Part shown: positions 32,703 to 40,263 of the stretch, one piece after another
Numbering within the stretch: the stretch's first letter is position 1
Layout of the letters: each line of letters opens with the position of its first letter
Source of the DNA: a virus
DNA: 64,000 nt
Direction: 5' to 3' (one strand)
Virus record (IMG/VR): IMGVR_UViG_3300035070_002905
Span: 108,111 to 172,110 of that record
Position numbers and translations under genes: made by a program
Notes under the pieces: model-generated
The model's database searches: none
What the model saw: only the letters and a program-made list of their open reading frames with translations
Told to the model about the DNA's origin: nothing

Positions 32703-34137
32703 TGTATTCTCCAAGTTCATTACGAATCGCTAGATCCATAAGTTTCATTGTCAGGGCCGATTGCTCGACTCCACTATTTGATTTTACCTCACTGGCAGTC
32801 TTGTTCATCCCGCCTGCGATGGTACTAATCATTATTTTAGCGATTATCGCACCGCCAACCAGTTTTAGCAGCGTATTTGTGTTACCGGTAGTAGGCCTAC
32901 TATTAGTTTGTGTGAGGTTTCGCGCGTATTCAGGACGAATATCTGCACCCCCACGGCCTTCCTGCCAGTTAAGCGCTGCTCGTTTCTCTACGTAATCTCG
33001 CTGATAGCTAGATGTCTCCATATACTTATACAAGATGTTGATAAGCTTAGGATTCGGTAGAGTATCTTCCATATCAGGGATCAGTTCGTCGGCGTCAAGA
33101 GGGATACTCTCTACTCCGTTTTCCTGAAGTGCCTTCATGGCTAACATAGCGATCTCGCCTTCACGAGAGCCTACATACTTACTTGCTAATATTTTAACCA
33201 AAAACTCAACAGACGGATTAATTCCAAGGTGAGCAAGGGTAGAAATGATATCCGTAAGAGGGTACGGCTTGAGTACATCTACTACATCCATATCGGGATC
33301 GCGAACCTTCTCTAGGATCTGTAATAGACTTCCACTAGCCTCTACCTCGCCAGGAATTTCCTTAACGATATCAGCAGCTTTAGCTAAAGCGGCCTTCTTA
33401 ATGCTAGCTCGTTTCTCTGTACCGTAGGATACGCCTTCTGCGTCCGCAGCCTCTGCCGAACCGATAGTAACCTCGTCACCTGCAACTTTCTGGAGTACAG
33501 AACTAGTTACATCTGCGGGACGAATTACGATCGAAATGTCAAAGAATTTTAGCGGACCGACGTTGATCGCCATTACGCGACGGCCGTCAGGCATAATCTT
33601 ATTGAGTTGGGTAGTAAGATGCGAACAGTATTCTGCACGGCTATGCGCCTTATTATTACAGATACTACATACATCGTACGGGGTGTTACACGCCATAGAC
33701 GTCATAGGGAATTGGCCATCTTCGATAGCTGCAAGTTCCATAGCTCCCAGCTGCTTATCGACTTCGGCTACTAATTCTACTCGGTGCATACGTGGATTGT
33801 AGTACGAGTAGATTACCTTACCGATCGCTCGAGCGGGATCTTTATTGACGTGATGACGGAATACATGAGCGGGACTAGTCTCGAAAGTCTTGTACCACTG
33901 TAGCAGGTTATCCTCAGGGAAGTAGTCCCCGTTACGGTTAGAGCCGTAGTATTCGCCTGCACCCATAGCGTTGATGTGTAAGTAGAACTTGCCTTCTTCG
34001 GGAGTAATCTCCCCGACAAACTCCGTGACCTCATCTGCGGCCGCGGCTTTCTCAAGTCCACTAGAAGGAGACTCTAGGTCTAGTAGAGTCACCTCCCAAT
34101 CTTCAGAGAAGGACACAGCATCAATTAGCTTGTCCAT
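32695..34137 (-). CDS. prohead (capsid maturation) protease
   Basis: 480 aa. The first 210 residues have the plan of Ser-His prohead proteases: a beta barrel with GSNRNGDYFPE, FRHHVNKDPARAIGKV (catalytic His at 95 or 96), then VELVAEVDK, and FPMTSMAC with Ser147 as nucleophile candidate. The Ser is followed by a cysteine/histidine cluster (C157, C160, H165, C171, H173) as in phage proteases with a metal-binding insert. INVGPLKFFDISIVIRPAD closes the domain. Residues 210-480 are helical and carry seven K-x-A motifs, including LEKAA at 28-32, so the enzyme may process itself. It lies just before the scaffold-like and capsid genes. Confidence 0.75.
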   Translation of the reverse strand: MDKLIDAVSFSEDWEVTLLDLESPSSGLEKAAAADEVTEFVGEITPEEGKFYLHINAMGAGEYYGSNRNGDYFPEDNLLQWYKTFETSPAHVFRHHVNKDPARAIGKVIYSYYNPRMHRVELVAEVDKQLGAMELAAIEDGQFPMTSMACNTPYDVCSICNNKAHSRAEYCSHLTTQLNKIMPDGRRVMAINVGPLKFFDISIVIRPADVTSSVLQKVAGDEVTIGSAEAADAEGVSYGTEKRASIKKAALAKAADIVKEIPGEVEASGSLLQILEKVRDPDMDVVDVLKPYPLTDIISTLAHLGINPSVEFLVKILASKYVGSREGEIAMLAMKALQENGVESIPLDADELIPDMEDTLPNPKLINILYKYMETSSYQRDYVEKRAALNWQEGRGGADIRPEYARNLTQTNSRPTTGNTNTLLKLVGGAIIAKIMISTIAGGMNKTASEVKSNSGVEQSALTMKLMDLAIRNELGEYNV

Positions 34138-34145
34138 ATAGACTC

Positions 34146-34670
34146 CTATCGAGCCTGCTTGGCTAGCTTCTCTTCAAGTTCAGTTACTGCGCGAACAGTC
34201 TGAAGGTCTAGGCTCTCGCCGTGCACTGCGTTAGTCAGTACGTTAGCAAGTACGTTAGCATCGCCTGCTACTGTAGGAGCGAACGCGAAGATAGAATCTC
34301 CAAGACGCTTAGCTTTCATCGGGTTATCTGCAAGGATCTCAGACATCTTAATAGCCTGTTGAAGTGCCGCTTGATAGCGTTGCTTCTGACCAGATGCGCC
34401 CATAGAACCTACAGCTTTACTGAATGCCATTGCGCCTAGAGTACCCAGTGCAGTAGCGCCCATACCTAGAGCTGCCTTACCTACATTCTCGCCACCGAAA
34501 GCGCCTGCAAAGTCAGAACCCCAAGCAGCTTCCTTATCCATACCAGTAGTAAGCATCAGGCGTTCAAGTTCCTCTGCAGTCTTCTCGACTAGCTCTGCCT
34601 TATCGTACTCGCATGCCACTTTCTCAAGGCCTTCTGTTAGAGCCTCTTTAAATTCTTGAATTACGTCCAT
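34146..34670 (-). CDS. helical head-region protein
   Basis: 174 aa; start set at ATG 34670 (GAGGAT upstream) instead of an upstream ATG at 34700 inside the previous gene. It has K-x-A motifs LEKVA, VEKTA, MDKEA and LAKQA, the last three residues from the C-terminus. A Gly/Ala hydrophobic helix (KAALGMGATALGTLGAMAFSKAVG) lies in the middle. Unrecognised; an internal head or membrane-interacting protein is plausible. Confidence 0.45.
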   Translation of the reverse strand: MDVIQEFKEALTEGLEKVACEYDKAELVEKTAEELERLMLTTGMDKEAAWGSDFAGAFGGENVGKAALGMGATALGTLGAMAFSKAVGSMGASGQKQRYQAALQQAIKMSEILADNPMKAKRLGDSIFAFAPTVAGDANVLANVLTNAVHGESLDLQTVRAVTELEEKLAKQAR

Positions 34671-34671
34671 A

Positions 34672-35676
34672 TTATCCTCGTAGAGATTTCCAAGCATCAT
34701 GCTTGCGGTTAGTTTTACGCGATACTTCAGCAGCTGAATCCGCTACCGACCACGTATTGTATGCCTTCTTAGCCTTACTGGCTGCCGGGCTTTGCTTAGC
34801 TGCGGCTGCTCGTGACTTACCAGACTTAATGGTATTCTGAGCAGTTACTTTAGCTGCATTAAGGAATGGCGCCAGCGCCTCCTTGATGAATCCCTCGGCT
34901 TGTACAACCTTAGGTTCCAGCTCTGACAGCTCAGCTTGTGCTGCCTTTACCATAGTAAGTGTTTCTGATAGATATTTTACGTCGCTCAGTGCACTATCGG
35001 TAAATACTGTACGGCTTTCCTGAGGTTTAGCAGGAGTGAACTCGTTACGAATACTTGCAGCTTTCTCTAGTCCCATAGGAACATCGAGGATATCACCGTC
35101 GAAATGCTGAGACTTAATACCGTCAGGGTAGATCAGTTTGCATAGTTCATCGGCGTTATCAAAATGAGCAACCTTCTCTAGTACTTTAGGATCTCCGAAT
35201 ACTACATCACGTGCAGCGGCTAGCTTGCATAGGTTGTCATGGCTAGCTTCCTTCAGATGATCTACTCGACGACGGCCGTGTTCTGACTGACGCTTAAGCA
35301 TCTTGATCTTATCTGTACGGCCCCACTTCTCGAGGTCTGCCTCTTTCTCAGTGGCTACCTTCTCCATAGGCTCGGCGAAGATGTCTGTGATGCTAGAGAG
35401 AACGTCGGGAGTATCCTGTACGCTCGCCTGCTTGGTAAACATACCAGACATTACATCATCGTATTTAGCTACGTCAAACTCAAAGGTACGATCAGCCGAC
35501 TTCTCTAGTTGAGAAAGGTAGGCGACTTGGTTAGTCGCCTCCACTAGTCGTTGAATCTGATCGGGGTTGAGTTCGTTATCCATAGCCTGCTTAGTAATGG
35601 CTCCCGTTAAGTTACCATCCTGAGCATCGACGACACAGCGTGCCGCCATCGTTTTTAAGGCTTCTGGTGTGAACAT
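34672..35676 (-). CDS. helical internal head-type protein with ten K-x-A motifs
   Basis: 334 aa, charged and helical. Motif copies: ITKQA, LEKSA, FTKQA, MEKVA, LKEAS, LCKLA, LEKVA, LEKAA, MVKAA and IKEAL. Residues about 240-270 resemble the 283-aa protein at 15345 (MVKAAQ ... KVVQAEGFI), suggesting duplicated modules between distant blocks. The C-terminal 70 residues are basic and alanine-rich (KSGKSRAAAAKQSPAASKAKKAY), like DNA-binding internal proteins. No catalytic motif. Confidence 0.5.
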   Translation of the reverse strand: MFTPEALKTMAARCVVDAQDGNLTGAITKQAMDNELNPDQIQRLVEATNQVAYLSQLEKSADRTFEFDVAKYDDVMSGMFTKQASVQDTPDVLSSITDIFAEPMEKVATEKEADLEKWGRTDKIKMLKRQSEHGRRRVDHLKEASHDNLCKLAAARDVVFGDPKVLEKVAHFDNADELCKLIYPDGIKSQHFDGDILDVPMGLEKAASIRNEFTPAKPQESRTVFTDSALSDVKYLSETLTMVKAAQAELSELEPKVVQAEGFIKEALAPFLNAAKVTAQNTIKSGKSRAAAAKQSPAASKAKKAYNTWSVADSAAEVSRKTNRKHDAWKSLRG

Positions 35677-35677
35677 A

Positions 35678-37804
35678 TTATCCCTCGTGTGCGATTAAGT
35701 TTTGCAGCTCTACGTAGTTCTCTCCGAGATTACGGAAGGTGTTACGAGTAGCTGTCATCAGTGAGTTAAGTGCATCGGCATCGATCTGCTCTGCCAGCTT
35801 AGCACTGTTAAGGCGCATAAGGAACAGTGAACGTCCCAGCTTGTCGATTGCATCCTTGATATCAGGTAGATACTCTTGGATTGCTCCGTGCATATCCGGG
35901 TTATGGAGCATCTCGGTAATCAGAGTAGCCTCCATAGCCTGACGGTCAGCCGAAGCTGCAGCATTCTCTACCTTACCTGGCATGCCCTCGTTACGTTGGC
36001 GTGCGGTACCGGTAATCTGCTTATCATTAGGAAGTTTCTCACCGTACTCAACCATAGGAGAGCGCATTGTAGCACCGCCACCAGTGGAAGGACGACCGCC
36101 GCCTCGAGCTGCCTCTTTATTCATACCGAAGAACGCGTCCATCTCCTTAGCGGCTGCATCTTTCAGCATACCTACTGCGCGATCTTCTGCGGTACCCGTC
36201 AGCTGCTCGGTCTGACCCTTCCCGCGGACTGCGGTATGAGTAGCTCCTAGAGCTGAAGCGGATGTAGGTGCAGGGATGTTTCCGTAACGTGGGAATGGCG
36301 CCGGTTTAGCGTTACGAGAATCCTGACCACCTGAACCGGTACGTGCGTTGGCTTGCTTGCTCATACGGATATTAACCGTACCCTGCTCTTCAGCCTTCTT
36401 AACGAAAGTCTCAACGGTCGGTACGTCCATCGACCAGGTTACCAGGCCGTGTGTGATCATCTGAGGTTTACCGCCTACTACCTGACCGTCTACTGCATAT
36501 TGACCATCACGGTGCTGTAGAGTAGATGCGTAAGGGAGTGCGCGTGCCTCGTTGATCTCATGGATCATCTGTGCCTTATTGATATCAGTCATGATTTCAA
36601 CAGGTGCTTCAGATAGTGGAACGAATGTAGCATCCTCTGGAATAAGGTGCATACCTTTAGACTTGCAGTAGCGCTTGATAGATGGATGAGTCTTGAAGTA
36701 AGTACAACCACCATCGCCTAGTACCTTGAAGCAAGTCCAATCGCCTTCTTTGTATACTTCAGCCACTGTACCGGCCTCTGCATATCCTTCAGGAGTAGCG
36801 AACATACCATAGTCTTTCTGCTTGACGGCTACTAGAGCCTTGGCGCCAAGCTCTTCGAGTGCCGATTCATAGCTGACCGGACGCTCGTATACTACAGGCT
36901 TCTGCTTACACGTCATGCTAACCATCTGGCCTTTAGTAGTAACTACCAGAGGACCTTCGCCGATAGGAGCATTCGTACCGCGACCCAGTCGCTTATTAAG
37001 TAGAAGGGCATCGCCGTCCTGATTAGACTCAAGACGCTTAAGACATACCACGCTGATATCTTGTCCGGCCATAGTAAGACCGTTGTAGGCCTCGCCAGGT
37101 TGCAGGGAGTTAGCCTGAACGAATGCGTCTACACCACCGGCTTCTACAGCTACGATGGTTGACTTAGGTGCGTTCTTAACGGTGTAGCCTTTACTTAGTA
37201 CTTCCTGAACCTGCTCTTCGCTAAGTCCACCGGCCTGAGTGACAACCTCTGGCATTGGACCTACCGGTGCACGGTATTCAGGCTTCGGACGATTAATCGC
37301 CTCGATTAGAACCTCTACATCCATTACTGGATTGATGTGGTTAGCGCACTTCTGAATCATCGCCGCCATACCTTCACGCAACTCGTTAGGAAGCTGAGCT
37401 GCAAGTTCATGTACACGGGACTCGCCTGCGTATACGTACTTACCAGTCTTAGGTGGAACGATGGCATCATATAGATCAGGATCTCGAGCCACGTGGCCTG
37501 GAACCTTCTCGCCCTGACCGAGGAACGGGTCCTTCTCCATCAGCCATTCGACTGACTTCTTGGTTAGCGGGATGAATACCTTAGCTTCGGCGTCGAAGAT
37601 CGACTCCATAGGCTGTACGGTATCACCCTTAGCAATAACAGGTACGTAGTAGTACTTGTTATTCATATCGATAATGAACATACCGATCTGAATGCCATTG
37701 TTTTCAGGCAACTCCTCGGTCATGTCCTTGAAAGCTGCGACGTAGCGTCCCAGTTCCGGGGCTTGACGTTGAAGCTGGTTCATCGCCTGCTTAGAATAGT
37801 CCAT
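35678..37804 (-). CDS. large virion-region protein of unknown function
   Basis: 708 aa. The N-terminal 500 residues are mixed alpha/beta (GIQIGMFIIDMNNKYYYVPVIAKGD, YVYAGESRVHELAAQLP, VVCLKRLESNQDGDALLLNKR) and the C-terminal 200 are helical and low-complexity. K-x-A motifs occur at YSKQA (residues 3-7, an apparent N-terminal processing site), MSKQA and MNKEA. No known domain identified. It lies directly downstream of the polymerase C-terminal subunit (11-bp gap) and upstream of head proteins, and is probably part of the virion or polymerase packaging. Confidence 0.5.
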   Translation of the reverse strand: MDYSKQAMNQLQRQAPELGRYVAAFKDMTEELPENNGIQIGMFIIDMNNKYYYVPVIAKGDTVQPMESIFDAEAKVFIPLTKKSVEWLMEKDPFLGQGEKVPGHVARDPDLYDAIVPPKTGKYVYAGESRVHELAAQLPNELREGMAAMIQKCANHINPVMDVEVLIEAINRPKPEYRAPVGPMPEVVTQAGGLSEEQVQEVLSKGYTVKNAPKSTIVAVEAGGVDAFVQANSLQPGEAYNGLTMAGQDISVVCLKRLESNQDGDALLLNKRLGRGTNAPIGEGPLVVTTKGQMVSMTCKQKPVVYERPVSYESALEELGAKALVAVKQKDYGMFATPEGYAEAGTVAEVYKEGDWTCFKVLGDGGCTYFKTHPSIKRYCKSKGMHLIPEDATFVPLSEAPVEIMTDINKAQMIHEINEARALPYASTLQHRDGQYAVDGQVVGGKPQMITHGLVTWSMDVPTVETFVKKAEEQGTVNIRMSKQANARTGSGGQDSRNAKPAPFPRYGNIPAPTSASALGATHTAVRGKGQTEQLTGTAEDRAVGMLKDAAAKEMDAFFGMNKEAARGGGRPSTGGGATMRSPMVEYGEKLPNDKQITGTARQRNEGMPGKVENAAASADRQAMEATLITEMLHNPDMHGAIQEYLPDIKDAIDKLGRSLFLMRLNSAKLAEQIDADALNSLMTATRNTFRNLGENYVELQNLIAHEG

Positions 37805-37815
37805 TTATATACTCC

Positions 37816-39645
37816 TTAATATCTGCCGCCTTTGCCATCGCCGAAGTTTCCGCCCATGACGTATGCTGCAATTGGATCAGTAGATGAGATTTCAGATTCG
37901 CGGCCCATGACTACAGATTCTTTCAGGTTACGTACCTGATTACCAGTAGCAAGACGAGAGATCCAGTTTTCATCTAGATGTTTAACTGAGTTTAGACCAG
38001 GTACGAGAGGCTTAACGGATAGATTAGTCTTACTGACTTTAACCTTATCAACGCCTTTAAGCTCTAGCTCGTCTATGTGGTTTTGATCTAGCACAGTACC
38101 AGGAGTCATATATAAGACACCGTGTGATAGCATGCGACCTAGCGCAGCACTCAACGGTAGCTCTTCGACGTCCTCTTGAAGTTCTTTTTGTAGAACGTTA
38201 ACGTTAACCTTCTGGCCTGGCAGGTATCCAGTATCTCCTGGATTCTCTACTAGGACATGCTTAACCATGTTCTTAGCGATCAGATCATAGTGACGCGTGT
38301 CGAGTTTATTACCTGCACCCTCGTAGATTTCACGTAGGGTATTAGTAATGTGCTTACGACCGGCGCCGGTTCCGCGTAGTTCTACTAGTTCACGAGGGTT
38401 AATCGTACCGGTAGATAGAGCGTCGCCTTGCTTGACCTGTTGACCCATCTTAACTAGAACTTCCTGCTCACGAGGAACGAAGTGTTCTTGGCCGTTGATA
38501 TAGATCTTGTGTGCATTCAGAGAGGTACGCAGAATCTCATCTACCTTACCGTTAAGGCTAGCGATGGTCGCCTTCTCTTTGAATGTACTAGGGTTAGCTA
38601 GTAGGTTACTTACTTGATCGAATGGGCTGGCACGTTTACCGGCTTTCGAGTCATGCTTCGTAGATAGGATCATCTGGGTCAATACCTCAGATGCCGATTG
38701 AGCTGCCAGTACGCCTACGTTCTCGCCTACATCTGGAACCTTAGCACGTGAATCCATGCCGTAACACTTCTGGCATACTCCGTCAGGAGCCTCACAGGTC
38801 AGCGTAGAGCGGACGGTGATGTTAGTCTTACCAGAGCTCTTAAGTTCCTTCCAGTACTCCTCGTCGATTAGATGATTAGTACCCGCCTCATAGCGGTGCA
38901 TGATCTTACCCTTGTCGCTAACCTTAGCAGAGTCACCGTTCTTAGTCCCGCAGTCGGGCTCGGTGATTACTTCATGGTATACGTTAGGAGTGATCTGCTT
39001 AAACATCGCACCAGGTTTACTAGTAGATAGCTGTGCAGATACCGTGTTACCACGACCCCAATATGACATCGCTAGTTGCTCTGCAGGACTAAGGCCCTCA
39101 GCGTACGAGCTAGTAATGGCTACAGGGATTGGCGTGCCGTCGATTCTCTTAGAGATCAGCGGTGAGCTTGTCGCCTGTTGTAATTGGTTCGGGTTACCAC
39201 GAGCCTTGGTCTTAGCCATGATCGCCGCGGTAGAGTTACGGTCTACTAGGTAGTTAAGGTTTTGATCAACCATCTTAGGCTGATACTTGTTTGTCATGTC
39301 GTTGATCATATCGTTCTTCTGCTGCTGACTTAAGTCGCCGCGAAGGTTGATCTGATCGATCTTACCTTTGAACTCTTGAAGCATCGTCTTGCGATCTTCC
39401 GAGTCATTGTAGTAATCTGCTAGTGGAGTAGAATAGCCATTAGCTGTAGCCTGACCGAAGAACTCGTTACTAAGATTAGTAATAGTATCTCCAGCTTCGC
39501 TGCCGCCGTAGGTAATAACCTTATGCATAAGGTCGTTTACTCCGCCTTTATCCAAGTGTCGAGTCACATCGTAATGCTCTTTGACGCCACTAGGAAGCAT
39601 CTTTTTTATTTTCAGCGCTCCCGCTGCGAAGACTGGTTCCGTCAC
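37816..39645 (-). CDS. RNA polymerase beta-prime C-terminal subunit
   Basis: 609 aa from a GTG at 39645 with AAGGAG six bases upstream. It carries the second half of bacterial beta-prime. Residues 129-176 contain the bridge-helix region (IMAKTKARGNPNQLQQ) and ITSSYAEGLSPAEQ (184-190). The four cysteines of zinc site 2 are complete: C232 (EPDCGT), C284, C291 and C294 (CEAPDGVCQKCYG). Residues 307-336 hold GENVGVLAAQS...LTQMILSTKHD, the trigger-loop region, with Gln324 and His331 kept. VENPGDTGYLPGQ and a C-terminal NLKESVVMGR complete the match. Compared with E. coli the large trigger-loop insertion is missing. Pairs with the 1520-aa subunit. Confidence 0.93.
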   Translation of the reverse strand: MTEPVFAAGALKIKKMLPSGVKEHYDVTRHLDKGGVNDLMHKVITYGGSEAGDTITNLSNEFFGQATANGYSTPLADYYNDSEDRKTMLQEFKGKIDQINLRGDLSQQQKNDMINDMTNKYQPKMVDQNLNYLVDRNSTAAIMAKTKARGNPNQLQQATSSPLISKRIDGTPIPVAITSSYAEGLSPAEQLAMSYWGRGNTVSAQLSTSKPGAMFKQITPNVYHEVITEPDCGTKNGDSAKVSDKGKIMHRYEAGTNHLIDEEYWKELKSSGKTNITVRSTLTCEAPDGVCQKCYGMDSRAKVPDVGENVGVLAAQSASEVLTQMILSTKHDSKAGKRASPFDQVSNLLANPSTFKEKATIASLNGKVDEILRTSLNAHKIYINGQEHFVPREQEVLVKMGQQVKQGDALSTGTINPRELVELRGTGAGRKHITNTLREIYEGAGNKLDTRHYDLIAKNMVKHVLVENPGDTGYLPGQKVNVNVLQKELQEDVEELPLSAALGRMLSHGVLYMTPGTVLDQNHIDELELKGVDKVKVSKTNLSVKPLVPGLNSVKHLDENWISRLATGNQVRNLKESVVMGRESEISSTDPIAAYVMGGNFGDGKGGRY

Positions 39646-39871
39646 GCTTGCTCCTTATATCTCTGCCGATCTCTGCTAGTGTAGCCGAGCGCGGTGCTTT
39701 GATAGGTTCATAAGAAATTGGTTTGCCATCCCTGGCTACATAGGCCCTAGAGTCACCTTTCTTCGTATCCACAGAGTTCTGGCTCTGCTTCATAGGCATC
39801 TGGGCTGGGGTTTTAACTTTAGGTGTTTGGACTTTTGGGTTGCCCGCCCGCACCTTCTGTACTAGATCCAC
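39590..39871 (-). CDS. small basic protein between polymerase genes
   Basis: 93 aa from a GTG at 39871 with AAGGAG upstream. Lys/Pro/Ser-rich and disordered (GNPKVQTPKVKTPAQMPMKQSQNS), with RDIRSKRDGTSLRSGSAENKKD at the end. Overlaps the start of the beta-prime C-terminal gene by 56 bases and the upstream gene by 53 bases. Could be a polymerase accessory or linker protein; not recognised. Confidence 0.45.
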   Translation of the reverse strand: MDLVQKVRAGNPKVQTPKVKTPAQMPMKQSQNSVDTKKGDSRAYVARDGKPISYEPIKAPRSATLAEIGRDIRSKRDGTSLRSGSAENKKDAS

Positions 39872-40058
39872 TCTTCAGCTCCTTAGCCTTACGGTATAGT
39901 TTCGTCTTCAGGTATCTCTTCAAGCCTCGTTTGGTAGCTCCTTCAGAACCGATGGCTCTAATGGCTGCCTTAGGGACATCAACTGTCATCTTAGGAGGAT
40001 CGATGGTGACTTCCTCTGCCTGCTTAAACAGTCTAGCCTGCTCGGTAAGTGTACACAT
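39819..40058 (-). CDS. small basic protein downstream of late promoter
   Basis: 79 aa (MCTLTEQARLFKQAEEVTID...). Has one K-x-A motif (LFKQA) near the N-terminus and a basic C-terminal half (TKRGLKRYLKTKLYRKAKEL). First gene behind a late-type promoter. Translationally overlapping with the next small gene. Unknown function, probably virion- or polymerase-associated. Confidence 0.45.
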   Translation of the reverse strand: MCTLTEQARLFKQAEEVTIDPPKMTVDVPKAAIRAIGSEGATKRGLKRYLKTKLYRKAKELKSGSSTEGAGGQPKSPNT

Positions 40059-40083
40059 TTAATTTCTCCCATAGTTTACTAAG

Positions 40084-40092
40084 TATATTTTA
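40084..40092 (-). promoter_or_regulatory. late-type promoter motif TAAAATATA
   Basis: Minus-strand TAAAATATA, 26 bp before the 79-aa gene and directly after a terminator. It starts a new transcript for the beta-prime C-terminal gene and downstream head genes, independent of the beta gene. Confidence 0.65.
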
Positions 40093-40097
40093 AAGAA

Positions 40098-40121
40098 AAG
40101 GCGCCCCGAAGGACGCCTCTT
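40098..40121 (-). terminator. terminator with UUCG loop inside the polymerase region
   Basis: Minus strand GGCGTCC-TTCG-GGGCGCC, 7-bp stem with one G-U pair, flanked by AAAAAGA before and TTTTCTTT after. It ends the transcript that includes the portal and beta/beta-prime-N genes. Confidence 0.85.
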
Positions 40122-40122
40122 T

Positions 40123-40263
40123 TTATCTACGTGCTGTCTGTGCCTTATCTACCGGAGTCTCACGCTCTGGTATAATAGGACTCTTTGACTTGGCCTTACC
40201 GATATTATTAGCGGCATTAGTAGAGGCGATAGCCCTCGCCTCCTCTACTAGTGGTCTCTTCAC
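40123..40263 (-). CDS. 46-aa basic peptide overlapping the polymerase gene end
   Basis: The stop of the beta/beta-prime-N gene (TGA) overlaps a GTG start in the string GTGA, giving MKRPLVEEARAIASTNAAN... and ending in AQTARR before the terminator. Overlapping start/stop and proper termination context support translation; the peptide is too short to classify. Its composition (basic, Ala-rich) is like its neighbours. Confidence 0.4.
   Translation of the reverse strand: MKRPLVEEARAIASTNAANNIGKAKSKSPIIPERETPVDKAQTARR

Noticed and set aside
33180-33200. TAAAATATT copy inside the protease gene as a promoter
   Set aside because: Inside a coding region without gene start or terminator nearby; a few chance copies are expected.
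34970-34985. TAAAATATC copy inside the 334-aa gene as a promoter
   Set aside because: It is formed by codons for V-K-Y-L in the middle of a gene; no start codon follows at the usual distance.
40260-40263. Frameshift or intein explaining the split beta-prime gene
   Set aside because: The first part ends with a normal stop, followed by a terminator and new promoter, and the second part has its own ribosome site; no intein motifs seen.
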